Assembly: GCA_031278935.1 (NCBI GenBank)
Contig: JAITJK010000189.1
Span: 1 to 16,815 of the forward strand
Source of the DNA: Spirochaetaceae bacterium
GTDB taxonomy: Bacteria > Spirochaetota > Spirochaetia > Treponematales > Breznakiellaceae
Length of the DNA: 16,815 nt
Direction of reading: 5' to 3'
Position numbers and translations under genes: made by a program. Shown piece after piece: positions 1 to 6,801 of this stretch. Position 1 is the first letter of the stretch; every line of letters starts with the position of its first letter. The notes under the pieces were generated by a model, which searched no databases, had not been told where the DNA came from, and was given only the letters and a program-made list of their open reading frames with translations.

Positions 1-1
1 C

Positions 2-637
2 CGGCTTTTGGAACGGGCGGCCAAGCTGTCCGCAGCCAAGGGCGGGGGTTCCATCACGGCGCTACCCATTGTGGAGACCCAGGCTGGGGACATTTCCTCT
101 TACATTCCCACCAACGTGATTTCCATTACTGACGGCCAGATATTCCTGGACGCGGAGCTCTTTAATAGCGGTTTTAGGCCCGCCATTGACGTGGGTCTCT
201 CGGTGAGCCGGGTCGGGGGCTCCGCCCAGACCAAGGCGATTCGGAAAATCGCCGGGCGTTTGCGCTTAGATCTGGCCCAATACCGAGAAATGGCGGCCTT
301 CGCCCAATTCGGGAGCGACCTGGACAAGGCTACCCAAGATAAACTCGCTCAAGGGGCGCGGCTCATGGAAGCCTTGAAGCAGGGCCAGGGTACGCCCTGG
401 GCTATGGCGGAACAGGCGGCTATCCTCTTCATTTCCGTAAACGGCTATCTCATGGATATTGCAACGGCCCAGGTTCCGGCCTTTATCCAGGGCTTCATAG
501 CTTTCCTGAAAGAGGCCCAGGGCGCGGTACTTTCGGGCATTGCCGAGACGGAAACCCTTTCCCTTGAGGGGGAGCAACAGTTACGCGCCGCGGTAGAGAC
601 CTACAAAAAGAACCACCAAACCCCGCTGAAAGGATAA
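2..637 (+). CDS. atpA: F-type ATP synthase subunit alpha, C-terminal part (5' truncated by window edge)
   Basis: This is the C-terminal portion of the F1 alpha subunit, the non-catalytic nucleotide-binding partner of beta in the cytoplasmic F1 head that couples proton (or sodium) flow to ATP synthesis. The reading frame is open to the left edge: codons before position 8 read R-L-L-E-R, matching the conserved HSRLLERAAKLS stretch of alpha. The family motifs follow: GSITALPIVETQAGDISSYI, then PTNVISITDGQIFLD, then FNSGFRPAIDVGLSVSRVGG, then the helical C-terminal domain. About 211 residues are visible of a usual length near 500, so the Walker A part lies outside. The stop is 4 nt before atpG, indicating one transcript. 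Identification is secure from motifs and gene order. Confidence 0.96.
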   Translation, partial: RLLERAAKLSAAKGGGSITALPIVETQAGDISSYIPTNVISITDGQIFLDAELFNSGFRPAIDVGLSVSRVGGSAQTKAIRKIAGRLRLDLAQYREMAAFAQFGSDLDKATQDKLAQGARLMEALKQGQGTPWAMAEQAAILFISVNGYLMDIATAQVPAFIQGFIAFLKEAQGAVLSGIAETETLSLEGEQQLRAAVETYKKNHQTPLKG

Positions 638-641
638 ACCT

Positions 642-1535
642 ATGGCGAATTTACGGGATGTACGCCTGCGGATGCGGGCCATTAAACAGACTTTGCAGGT
701 TACTAACGCGATGAAGCTAATTTCTACGGCCAAGTTACGCAAAGGCCGACGGATTCTGGAGGATACAGAGCCTTTTTTTACCCGGATTCAGAAATCCATG
801 TATGATATTGTGTCTGGTTCCGGTCATGGGGGCCTTGAGAGCGTCTTTTTCAAGAATACCGAAGCGATGCGGGGTTCCCAAAGCGCGGTGGTGGTGGTTA
901 CCAGCGACAAAGGCTTGGCCGGGGGCTATAACGCTAATCTCTTTCGGGAGGCCAAGAAGACCTGCGAGGCCCTGAGCCACCCCGCGCTGATCCTCATCGG
1001 TTCCATCGGGTACCGGTACTTTGCCCATACGCCTTATGGGATTCTGGAAAATTTTTCCTTCGAGTCCCGGTTGCCTACCATGGAAGACGCCCAGGAGCTG
1101 ACGGATTATATCATTTCGCAGTATCTCTGGGGCGTGTTTAAGGAAGTACATATCGTCTATACCCACATGTATAGCACGGTTAAGCTCCTGCCCCGGACCC
1201 GGCAGATGCTGCCCTTAAACGAGGACAAAATCCAGGAAGCCATTGCCCAAAGCGGCGGCGAGAAGCGGGTAAGTATTCCCTTTGAGTACCTTCCCTCGGA
1301 AAGCGCGGTGTTTGACGCCTTGATCCCCTTCTATCTCAAGGGCCTTATCTACGGCTCCCTGGTAGAAGCCCACGTGAGCGAGCAAAGCGCCCGCATGGCC
1401 GCCATGGAAGAGGCGTCCAAGAACGCCCAGGAGATGCTGGATAGTTTAGGGATTTACTATAACCGGGTTCGTCAGGCGGGCATCACCCAGGAAGTAACGG
1501 AAATCATTTCAGGTTCCGCCGTGTTGTCCGAATAA
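642..1535 (+). CDS. atpG: F-type ATP synthase subunit gamma
   Basis: Gamma is the central rotary shaft of F1, whose paired N- and C-terminal helices turn inside the alpha3beta3 ring. The N-terminus (MANLRDVRLRMRAIKQTLQV, then TNAMKLISTAKLRK) is the diagnostic long helix. The central Rossmann-like part has the SDKGLAGGYNANLF motif near residues 88-101. The C-terminus (EASKNAQEMLD, then YNRVRQAGITQEVTEIISGS) is the second shaft helix. At 297 aa it has normal family length. The ATG start lies 4 nt after atpA with an AAAGGA ribosome site upstream. It is followed by an unusual 187-bp gap before atpD that holds a dispersed repeat and a hairpin. Confidence 0.96.
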   Translation: MANLRDVRLRMRAIKQTLQVTNAMKLISTAKLRKGRRILEDTEPFFTRIQKSMYDIVSGSGHGGLESVFFKNTEAMRGSQSAVVVVTSDKGLAGGYNANLFREAKKTCEALSHPALILIGSIGYRYFAHTPYGILENFSFESRLPTMEDAQELTDYIISQYLWGVFKEVHIVYTHMYSTVKLLPRTRQMLPLNEDKIQEAIAQSGGEKRVSIPFEYLPSESAVFDALIPFYLKGLIYGSLVEAHVSEQSARMAAMEEASKNAQEMLDSLGIYYNRVRQAGITQEVTEIISGSAVLSE

Positions 1536-1554
1536 GGTGGCGGAGGGCATCCTG

Positions 1555-1637
1555 GTCATCGCAGGGGAAGCGCGTAATCTTGAGCCGGGGATTCCGGTGC
1601 GTGGATTGTTTCGGCGCTCCGCGCCTCGTAATGACGG
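1555..1637. repeat. Dispersed imperfect-palindrome repeat, copy A (both arms)
   Basis: The left arm begins GTCATCGCAGGG and the right arm runs GGATTGTTTCGGCGCTCC then GCGCCTCGTAATGACGG (1603-1637). The right arm is roughly the reverse complement of the left, and the same right-arm sequence recurs at 6174-6203, 11702-11730 and 15997-16033. The element sits between atpG and atpD, inside what is otherwise a tight operon. The left arm is more degenerate than in copies B and C. Function is unknown; it could act as an mRNA stem-loop or be a decayed miniature mobile element. Confidence 0.75.
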
Positions 1638-1660
1638 AGGGTGCGGTCAATGAACGGTGA

Positions 1661-1701
1661 GGGCGGTTCAGCCATTCCGGTTTCGGAAAAACATACCGCC
1701 C
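1661..1701 (+). promoter_or_regulatory. Nested stem-loop in the atpG-atpD gap, just upstream of the atpD ribosome site
   Basis: GGGCGGT (1661-1667) is perfectly complementary to ACCGCCC (1695-1701). Inside it, TTCCG (1675-1679) pairs with CGGAA (1684-1688) around a GTTT loop. The outer arm ends 7 nt before the AGGAGG of atpD (1709-1714). In the operon mRNA this would be an intercistronic hairpin. Such structures can set processing, stability or translation of the downstream cistron, but that role is inference here. There is no U-tract after the outer arm, so it is not a classical terminator. Confidence 0.45.
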
Positions 1702-1722
1702 TTCGAGCAGGAGGTATAAGGT

Positions 1723-3099
1723 ATGGCGAATAAAGGATATATCACCCAGATCGTAGGACCCGTGGTGGACGTGCGTTTCCCAGAGCGGACCCCGGAGATT
1801 TTACACGCTTTGGAGATTACCCGGGAAGTGCGCCCCTTGGTTATCGAGGTATTACAGCATATCGGAGACAACCGGGTGCGTTGCGTGGCCATGGAAGCCA
1901 CCGAAGGGCTGGCTCGGGGCATGGAAGTGGTGGATACGGGCCGGCCCATCCAGGTACCCGTCGGGGAAGCGGTCCTAGGCAGGATGTTCCGGGTTACTGG
2001 GGAAGCCATTGATGATCGCGGGTCCTTCAGCGCGGAACACTACGCCTCCATCCACCGGGACGCCCCGAGTTTTGCCGAGCAACGGCCCGCTACGGAGGTG
2101 TTTGAGACGGGGATCAAAGTCATCGATCTCATCGCCCCTTATGCGAAGGGGGGGAAAATCGGCCTGTTCGGCGGCGCGGGGGTAGGTAAAACCGTGGTTA
2201 TCATGGAGCTTATCCGCAATATTGCCACGGAACACGCGGGGTATTCGGTTTTCTCCGGCGTAGGGGAGCGGTCCCGGGAGGGCTCGGATTTATGGAAGGA
2301 GATGAACGAGTCCGGGGTCATTGACAAGACTGCCCTGGTATTCGGGCAGATGAACGAACCCCCCGGAGCTCGTATGCGGGTGGCCCTGGCCGGGCTGACC
2401 ATGGCGGAGCACTTTCGGGATCAGGGTGGTCAGGACGTGCTGCTCTTTGTGGACAATATTTTCCGGTTTATCCAAGCCGGGGCTGAGGTGTCCGCCCTCT
2501 TAGGCCGGATTCCCAGCGCGGTGGGGTATCAGCCGACTCTGGCCAACGAGATGGGGGCCTTGCAGGAGCGGATTGCCAGTACCTCCAAGGGTTCCATCAC
2601 CAGCGTCCAGGCCGTATACGTCCCGGCGGACGATCTCACGGACCCCGCACCGGCCACTACCTTTGCCCACTTGGATGCCACCACGGTGCTCTCTCGGAAA
2701 ATCGTGGAGTTGGGAATCTATCCGTCGGTGGATCCCCTGGCCTCCAATTCCCGCATTTTAGACCCTGCCTTGGTGGGGCAGGAGCATTATGAGACTGCCC
2801 TGCGAACCCAGCAGACCCTACAGCGCTATAAAGAACTACAAGATATTATCGCTATTCTAGGGATGGATGAACTATCCACGGAGGATAAGCTCGTGGTTGC
2901 CCGGGCGCGCAAGGTGCAGCGTTTCTTCAGCCAGCCTTTTTTTGTAGCGGAACGATATACGGGTATTCCCGGACGGTACGTGCCGGTGGGGGAAACGGTC
3001 CGGGGCTTCAAGATGATCCTGGACGGGGAAACCGACGCTATCCCGGAGCAGGCGTTTTTCATGGCCGGGGATATTAACGACGTTCTGGCCAAGGCCTAA
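1723..3099 (+). CDS. atpD: F-type ATP synthase subunit beta (catalytic)
   Basis: Beta is the catalytic F1 subunit that makes or hydrolyses ATP. Visible motifs are the N-terminal barrel (GPVVDVRFPE), the Walker A loop GGAGVGKT near residues 150-157, GERSREG with the catalytic Glu, the Walker B strand LLFVDNIFRF, and the IPSAVGYQPTLA loop. The C-terminal lever DELSTED is a one-residue variant of the classical DELSEED. Length is 458 aa, normal for the family. The start is supported by AGGAGG at 1709-1714 with an 8-nt spacer. The gene is preceded by a repeat and a hairpin and followed 20 nt later by atpC. Confidence 0.98.
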   Translation: MANKGYITQIVGPVVDVRFPERTPEILHALEITREVRPLVIEVLQHIGDNRVRCVAMEATEGLARGMEVVDTGRPIQVPVGEAVLGRMFRVTGEAIDDRGSFSAEHYASIHRDAPSFAEQRPATEVFETGIKVIDLIAPYAKGGKIGLFGGAGVGKTVVIMELIRNIATEHAGYSVFSGVGERSREGSDLWKEMNESGVIDKTALVFGQMNEPPGARMRVALAGLTMAEHFRDQGGQDVLLFVDNIFRFIQAGAEVSALLGRIPSAVGYQPTLANEMGALQERIASTSKGSITSVQAVYVPADDLTDPAPATTFAHLDATTVLSRKIVELGIYPSVDPLASNSRILDPALVGQEHYETALRTQQTLQRYKELQDIIAILGMDELSTEDKLVVARARKVQRFFSQPFFVAERYTGIPGRYVPVGETVRGFKMILDGETDAIPEQAFFMAGDINDVLAKA

Positions 3100-3119
3100 G
3101 GGATGGAGGGAACCGGGAG

Positions 3120-3542
3120 ATGAATCTGTATACTCTTGAGGTGCATACCCCGTATCGGCTTTTTTTTAAGGATTCCGTCGTGGCGGTGGTGCTTAGGTTG
3201 ATCGATGGGGAAATCGGGATATATGCGGGGCATTCGCCTTTTACCGCGCCGGTATGTACGGGGATATTGAAGATACAAGACGCGCAAGGCCAGTGGCGGG
3301 AAGCCTTTACTACCGAGGGAATCCTGGAAGTTACCCATCACAAAACGGTTTTGTTAGTCGACGCCGCAGAATGGCCCGAGGAAATTGATTGCCAGCGGGC
3401 CCGGCTTGCCAAAACTCGGGCCCAAGAGCGGCTGGCCGCTATGAACCTTCATATTGAACGGGAGAGCGCTAAAGCCCTGCTTAAACGGGCGGAGTTCCGA
3501 CTGAAAGTCTCCGAGCTGCATAGGCAGGGAGGCAAGGTATGA
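3120..3542 (+). CDS. atpC: F-type ATP synthase subunit epsilon
   Basis: Epsilon binds the foot of gamma, contacts the c-ring, and can inhibit ATP hydrolysis through its C-terminal helices. The N-terminal beta-sandwich carries the family hallmarks: a MNLYTLEVHTPYRLFF start, DGEIGIYAGHSPFTAPV near residues 29-45, then GILEVTHHKTVLLVDAAEW. The C-terminal half is a helical hairpin rich in Ala, Arg and Glu. Length (140 aa) is typical. It lies 20 nt after atpD with GGAGGG upstream of the ATG. It is the last gene of the operon and converges on amrS 63 nt later. No U-tailed terminator is visible in that gap. Confidence 0.95.
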   Translation: MNLYTLEVHTPYRLFFKDSVVAVVLRLIDGEIGIYAGHSPFTAPVCTGILKIQDAQGQWREAFTTEGILEVTHHKTVLLVDAAEWPEEIDCQRARLAKTRAQERLAAMNLHIERESAKALLKRAEFRLKVSELHRQGGKV

Positions 3543-3605
3543 TCCGCCGGGGCGTTTATCCGCTTATCCTTATGCATCCTTGGGGTATTACAAAATAATC
3601 CGGTA

Positions 3606-4619
3606 CTATTTGCTCATGAATACCGTGATGGGTAGGGCGTTTCCACACCAGCGGCAGCACGACCCATCCGGGCAGAGGCCGCTGGTGTCGATCCGGTAGC
3701 CCTCCCGGCGTATCACAGCGCGCCCGCAGCGCGGGCAGATCGTGTCTTGGGAGGATCCCGGGAGGTTGCCGGTATACACATAAGCAAGGGTTTCTCGCGC
3801 CCGGGAGGCCAGGGCCTGGAGGCGCAGAGGGTCCGTGGCCGGCGCTTCCCAGGTATAGGCCGGATGATAGGCCGAAAGATGCAAGGGAATCTGGGGAGAC
3901 AAGGAAGCCAAAAAAGCAACGCCCCGGTCGATTTCCTCCTCCCTATCGTTCAAGCCCGGCACTACCAGGGTGGTAACTTCCAGGTGTACCCCGGTTTCAA
4001 AGGCCCGGGTGATGAAAGCCAGGACTGCCGCTAAATCCCCTTGGAGAAGCCGCGTATACGTCCCTTCACTGAAGCATTTTAGGTCGATATTGACGGCCTC
4101 TGTAAGGCGGAGCACGGCCTCCGCGCCTGCGTCTGAAATACAACCGTTACTGACCAGCACATTGGCGATCCCCGCTTCCCGGGCCAAGGTCATGCACTCC
4201 AAAAGGTATTCCAGATGCACTAAGGGTTCCGCATAGGTGTAGGCGATCTGACCGGAACCTTCCGCCTGAGCCGCGTGTATCAAGGCTTCGGGGGTATAAT
4301 ACCGACTGGGAATCCTTTGCCCCCCGCCAGCCTGGGAAATATGCCAATTTTGACAGAAAGGGCACTGTAAATTACAGCCCACAAAACCCACGGAGAGAAT
4401 CCGCGAACCCGGATGGTAATGGTACAAGGGCTTCTTCTCGATAGGGTCCACCTGCATAGCCGTAATCGCACCGTAGTAGGGCAAGGTTCCCACGCCCGCT
4501 CGGTTGCCCCGGACAGCGCAACGGCCCAGCGCACCCGGTGGAATCCGGCACCCTCGGGGACAGAGCCCACATTCAAGGCGCCCCTCCGGCAAGGAGGTAA
4601 CATACCGGCTTTGGGGCAT
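3606..4619 (-). CDS. amrS: AmmeMemoRadiSam system radical SAM enzyme (AmrS)
   Basis: This is a radical SAM protein of the family formerly annotated as a PflA-like activating enzyme (COG1180), named for co-occurrence with AMMECR1 and Memo domain proteins. Its substrate is not settled to my knowledge. The 337-aa product has an N-terminal Cys cluster (C17, C20, C24, C34), the [4Fe-4S]/SAM motif CNLQCPFC (C82, C86, C89), and a SAM-binding region with VSNGC and NIDLKCF. A C-terminal zinc-ribbon-like tail contains CPRCG and, later, CPDGSCCRWCG. All three blocks are expected for AmrS. It lies 18 nt downstream of the 129-aa gene on the same strand, so the two are probably cotranscribed. No AMMECR1 or Memo gene is in the window. 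Confidence 0.9.
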   Translation of the reverse strand: MPQSRYVTSLPEGRLECGLCPRGCRIPPGALGRCAVRGNRAGVGTLPYYGAITAMQVDPIEKKPLYHYHPGSRILSVGFVGCNLQCPFCQNWHISQAGGGQRIPSRYYTPEALIHAAQAEGSGQIAYTYAEPLVHLEYLLECMTLAREAGIANVLVSNGCISDAGAEAVLRLTEAVNIDLKCFSEGTYTRLLQGDLAAVLAFITRAFETGVHLEVTTLVVPGLNDREEEIDRGVAFLASLSPQIPLHLSAYHPAYTWEAPATDPLRLQALASRARETLAYVYTGNLPGSSQDTICPRCGRAVIRREGYRIDTSGLCPDGSCCRWCGNALPITVFMSK

Positions 4620-4637
4620 GTTCCCGATTCCCGGCCC

Positions 4638-5027
4638 TTAGCGGGAGCCCTGCTCGTCCATGTCCGCCAAAAGTCGCGCCGGCACGTCTTTAGGCTTCGT
4701 AACCATCTTGATAGGGTTATCTACCTCAAAGGGCTCAAGCATAACCCCGTGGGCCCCTTTACGGACCCAAAGGCGCAACAAGGGTGCGGCTTCTCCGGTT
4801 TCGGTAACCGCGGAATGAACTTCTTCCACCCCCAAAATATCGTCAATTTTTAATTCCATGACTTTGGGGTTCTCCCCCAAAGGATCATACACCAGGATGA
4901 GCTTATGTTTTTCTGTGGGATGCTGCCGGGGGTATCCGATAAAGGGAATCCCGTGGTGAGCGGAACTTTCAGTGTATCGGGCAATTTTATTGAAGGGCAA
5001 TAATTCAAGATAACTGGTGATACTCAT
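4638..5027 (-). CDS. Uncharacterised 129-aa protein, upstream partner of amrS
   Basis: I do not recognise this protein. It has no signal peptide, no membrane segment, and no Cys. Visible features are an N-terminal HHGIPFIGYPRQHPTEKHK stretch, a strand-like KLILVYDPLG segment, an acidic middle (ELKIDDILGVEEVH), and a C-terminal PKDVPARLLADMDEQGSR tail. Coding is supported by an AAGGAG site (5032-5037 on the plus strand as CTCCTT) about 5 nt before the ATG, and by a candidate promoter just upstream. It also has the same direction as amrS and an 18-nt gap to it. It may be a small cytoplasmic protein linked to amrS function, but that rests only on adjacency. Confidence 0.75.
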   Translation of the reverse strand: MSITSYLELLPFNKIARYTESSAHHGIPFIGYPRQHPTEKHKLILVYDPLGENPKVMELKIDDILGVEEVHSAVTETGEAAPLLRLWVRKGAHGVMLEPFEVDNPIKMVTKPKDVPARLLADMDEQGSR

Positions 5028-5044
5028 GGATACTCCTTGGACTC

Positions 5045-5074
5045 ACTATACCATGAAGGGCGGCGGCATTGCAA
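5045..5074 (-). promoter_or_regulatory. Candidate sigma70-type promoter for the 129-aa gene and amrS
   Basis: On the minus strand TTGCAA (5069-5074) and TATAGT (5045-5050) are separated by 18 nt. The -10 box is strong and the -35 box moderate. The implied transcription start would be only about 10 nt before the ATG, leaving a very short leader that still contains the AAGGAG site. The short leader lowers confidence. Confidence 0.35.
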
Positions 5075-5122
5075 TAATCCGGTTGATTGAGCGCGGCCAA
5101 AGGAGTAATATTAAGGGGGAGT

Positions 5123-5159
5123 TTTGTTCTTACCTAACCTGAGGTGAGACGGGAACAAA
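5123..5159. other. Bulged inverted repeat in the divergent gap before nudC
   Basis: TTTGTT (5123-5128) pairs with AACAAA (5154-5159). Nested inside, CTTACCT (5129-5135) pairs with AGGTGAG (5142-5148) allowing one G-T. The loop is 6 nt, with an asymmetric ACGGG bulge. The structure lies between the divergently transcribed 129-aa gene and nudC. Neither strand shows a U-tail. It could be an operator or a leader hairpin; no function is visible. Confidence 0.4.
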
Positions 5160-5169
5160 GCGCGCCCGT

Positions 5170-5237
5170 GTCATGGTGAAAAGCGCAGCGCTGAAGCAAG
5201 CCAGAGGAGCGACTCTTTCGTCGCGCTCCTAATGACG
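5170..5237. repeat. Dispersed imperfect-palindrome repeat, copy B (both arms)
   Basis: The left arm starts GTCATGGTGAAAAGCGCAGC, then reads GCTGAAGCAAGCCAGAGGAGC. The right arm is TCTTTCGTCGCGCTCC then TAATGACG. The left arm is almost identical to copy C at 6127-6167, including the AGAGGAGC junction. The arms are roughly inverted around a short middle, as in the other copies. Confidence 0.8.
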
Positions 5238-5293
5238 TTTATGGTTGACCTTTTTCTTCCCGACTCACCACACCTTTATTGAGGAGAATCGTT

Positions 5294-6103
5294 GTGCATA
5301 CCCATACGGGGGCGTATGTTTTTCAAGTCTCTTGCCTCGCCTCGCCCGCCAGCGGGTCTGAGGGAGAAATAGCGCCGCTACCCCTTGAAGCCCTTAAGGC
5401 GCTGGCCCCAAGCGCCGGGGAAGTCTGGGAAATCCCGGATCCCAGCGGCGAGAAGCGGATCCTCACGGTGGATCTACCAGAGGACTTCCCCTTGCCGTCT
5501 GGGTGGCGGAAGATACCCCTACGAGAGGCGGTCTCCCGCTTGTCTCAGGGCATTCCGGCCCCCGGCGGCCCTCCAGGGCCCCTCATGCGGGCCTATCATA
5601 TCGTACAATGGCGGCGGGAGTCCCGATTCTGCGGTTCCTGCGGTAGCCCCAACGGAGACGCTCGGAGGGAACTCGCTCGGCAATGTCCGGTCTGCGGCAG
5701 GCTGGAATACCCTCGGATCACCCCGGCGATTATCGTCATCATCCTCAATGACCAGGGTCAGGCCCTGTTAGCCCATAACAAGCAGTTCCCGCAGGGGATG
5801 TACAGCCTCATCGCGGGGTTTAACGAGGCTGGGGAGACCTTGGAAGGCACCCTCATCCGGGAAGTTCGGGAAGAGGTGGGTCTTGAAGTCCGGGATATTC
5901 AGTATGTAACCTCCCAGCCCTGGCCTTTTCCCTATTCCCTCATGCTGGGTTTCCGGGCCCGGCATTCTGGGGGAAGCATCCGGGTGGATGGGGAGGAGAT
6001 TGAAGACGCCCGCTGGTTTGACCGGGACCAGACGCCGGACCTTCCGGGGCGCGGTTCTGTATCTCGATATCTCATTAACCAGTGGCTCTCTGGTACTTTT
6101 TAA
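5294..6103 (+). CDS. nudC: NudC-type Nudix NAD(H) pyrophosphatase
   Basis: This is a Nudix hydrolase of the NADH pyrophosphatase family, which splits NAD(H) to NMN(H) and AMP and in some bacteria removes NAD caps from RNA. From the GTG start the protein has an N-terminal beta domain, a four-Cys zinc ribbon (C113, C116, C131, C134), and the Nudix box at about 175-197 (G-F-N-E-A-G-E, then REVREEVGL). The SQPWPFP signature at 207-213 distinguishes NudC from other Nudix enzymes. Length is 269 aa, near the E. coli size. I chose GTG at 5294 because GAGGAG (5281-5286) sits 7 nt before it. An upstream TTG at 5279 would place that site inside the gene. Repeats B and C flank it. Confidence 0.9.
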   Translation: MHTHTGAYVFQVSCLASPASGSEGEIAPLPLEALKALAPSAGEVWEIPDPSGEKRILTVDLPEDFPLPSGWRKIPLREAVSRLSQGIPAPGGPPGPLMRAYHIVQWRRESRFCGSCGSPNGDARRELARQCPVCGRLEYPRITPAIIVIILNDQGQALLAHNKQFPQGMYSLIAGFNEAGETLEGTLIREVREEVGLEVRDIQYVTSQPWPFPYSLMLGFRARHSGGSIRVDGEEIEDARWFDRDQTPDLPGRGSVSRYLINQWLSGTF

Positions 6104-6126
6104 GGTGCGTTTGATGAAGGGGCCCA

Positions 6127-6203
6127 GTCATGGTGAAGAACGCAGCGCTGAAATAATCCAGAGGAGCTTTCAGTGGATTGTTTCGGCGCCCTGGCAATGA
6201 CGG
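6127..6203. repeat. Dispersed imperfect-palindrome repeat, copy C (both arms)
   Basis: The left arm begins GTCATGGTGAAGAACGCAGC, then GCTGAAATAATCCAGAGGAGC. The right arm is GGATTGTTTCGGCGCCCTGG then CAATGACGG. It fills most of the nudC-cytidine deaminase gap. The left arm is nearly the same as copy B and the right arm the same as copy A, which ties the family together. Confidence 0.85.
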
Positions 6204-6234
6204 TGTATGCGCTTGTAAGGAGGAGGATACCTAT

Positions 6235-6657
6235 TTGACCCAAGAGATTACTATGGACGCCTTGTTTGAGGAGGCGCAACAGGCTGCGGCCTACGCCTAC
6301 GCCCCCTATTCCCAGTTTCGGGTGGGGGCGGCGCTACTTGCGGAAGACGGGAGCATCTACAGGGGGTGTAATGTGGAAAACCGTTCCTTTGGGCTTACCC
6401 TTTGTGCGGAACGGAGCGCCGTGGTGCAGGGGGTGAGCCGGGGCCGGCGGACCTTTATCGCCTTGGCCGTGGCGACCCCGGATTCGGTGAGCCCCGTCGG
6501 GCCCTGCGGAGCGTGCCGGCAGGTGTTAAGCGAGTTTATGGCTCCCCAGGGGCGGGTTCGCTTTGGAGGCAGCGGGGACGAGCGGGTGGATACCACTATC
6601 GGGCAGCTCTATCCCTATGACTCCTTGCATGATTTAGCTGATAGAGAAAAATCGTGA
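6235..6657 (+). CDS. cdd: Cytidine deaminase
   Basis: The enzyme deaminates cytidine and deoxycytidine to uridine and deoxyuridine in pyrimidine salvage. The 140-aa product has the zinc-site motifs of the family: C57-A58-E59 (in LCAERSA, with the proton-shuttling Glu) and P90-C91-G92-A93-C94-R95-Q. It also has the N-terminal YAPYSQFRVGAALL and GCNVENRSF substrate-binding stretches. Length fits the small tetrameric class. I chose the TTG at 6235 because AGGAGG (6221-6226) lies 8 nt upstream. The next ATG (6253) is too far from that site, and the frame upstream of 6235 runs into repeat copy C. It follows nudC in the same direction and may share its transcript. Confidence 0.94.
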   Translation: MTQEITMDALFEEAQQAAAYAYAPYSQFRVGAALLAEDGSIYRGCNVENRSFGLTLCAERSAVVQGVSRGRRTFIALAVATPDSVSPVGPCGACRQVLSEFMAPQGRVRFGGSGDERVDTTIGQLYPYDSLHDLADREKS

Positions 6658-6703
6658 ATATCCGTCCCACCAAGAGCTATTACGTATCGTTTATTGTATT
6701 TGC

Positions 6704-6733
6704 TTGACATTTATTACGGTTTTCTCCTATATT
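6704..6733 (+). promoter_or_regulatory. Sigma70-type promoter for the HTH-EIIA gene
   Basis: TTGACA (6704-6709, perfect -35) and TATATT (6728-6733, 5 of 6) are separated by 18 nt in an AT-rich island between the cytidine deaminase stop and the regulator start. Transcription would begin near 6740, giving a leader of about 60 nt. Confidence 0.7.
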
Positions 6734-6801
6734 TAGAAAAGGGGTTCTGCCAAACCCGCAGTTTGAGAATCCTCATGGTATCAAGCCTATAAGGAGCGAT
6801 G

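Noticed and set aside
3539..3598. 19-codon frame whose ATG overlaps the atpC stop (ATGA)
   Set aside because: The overlap resembles translational coupling, but the peptide is very short, matches nothing known and ends before amrS. It is more likely chance, or a remnant too small to call.
4413..4853. Plus-strand frame of 146 codons across amrS and the 129-aa gene
   Set aside because: It overlaps two minus-strand genes with better support (motifs, ribosome site, operon spacing) and has shadow-like composition.
5245..5250. TTGACC as the -35 box of a nudC promoter
   Set aside because: No acceptable -10 box lies 15-19 nt downstream; the nearest AT-rich hexamer is about 24 nt away.
6178..6234. 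Upstream extension of the cytidine deaminase frame
   Set aside because: The codons lie in repeat copy C and the strong AGGAGG at 6221-6226 points to the TTG at 6235.
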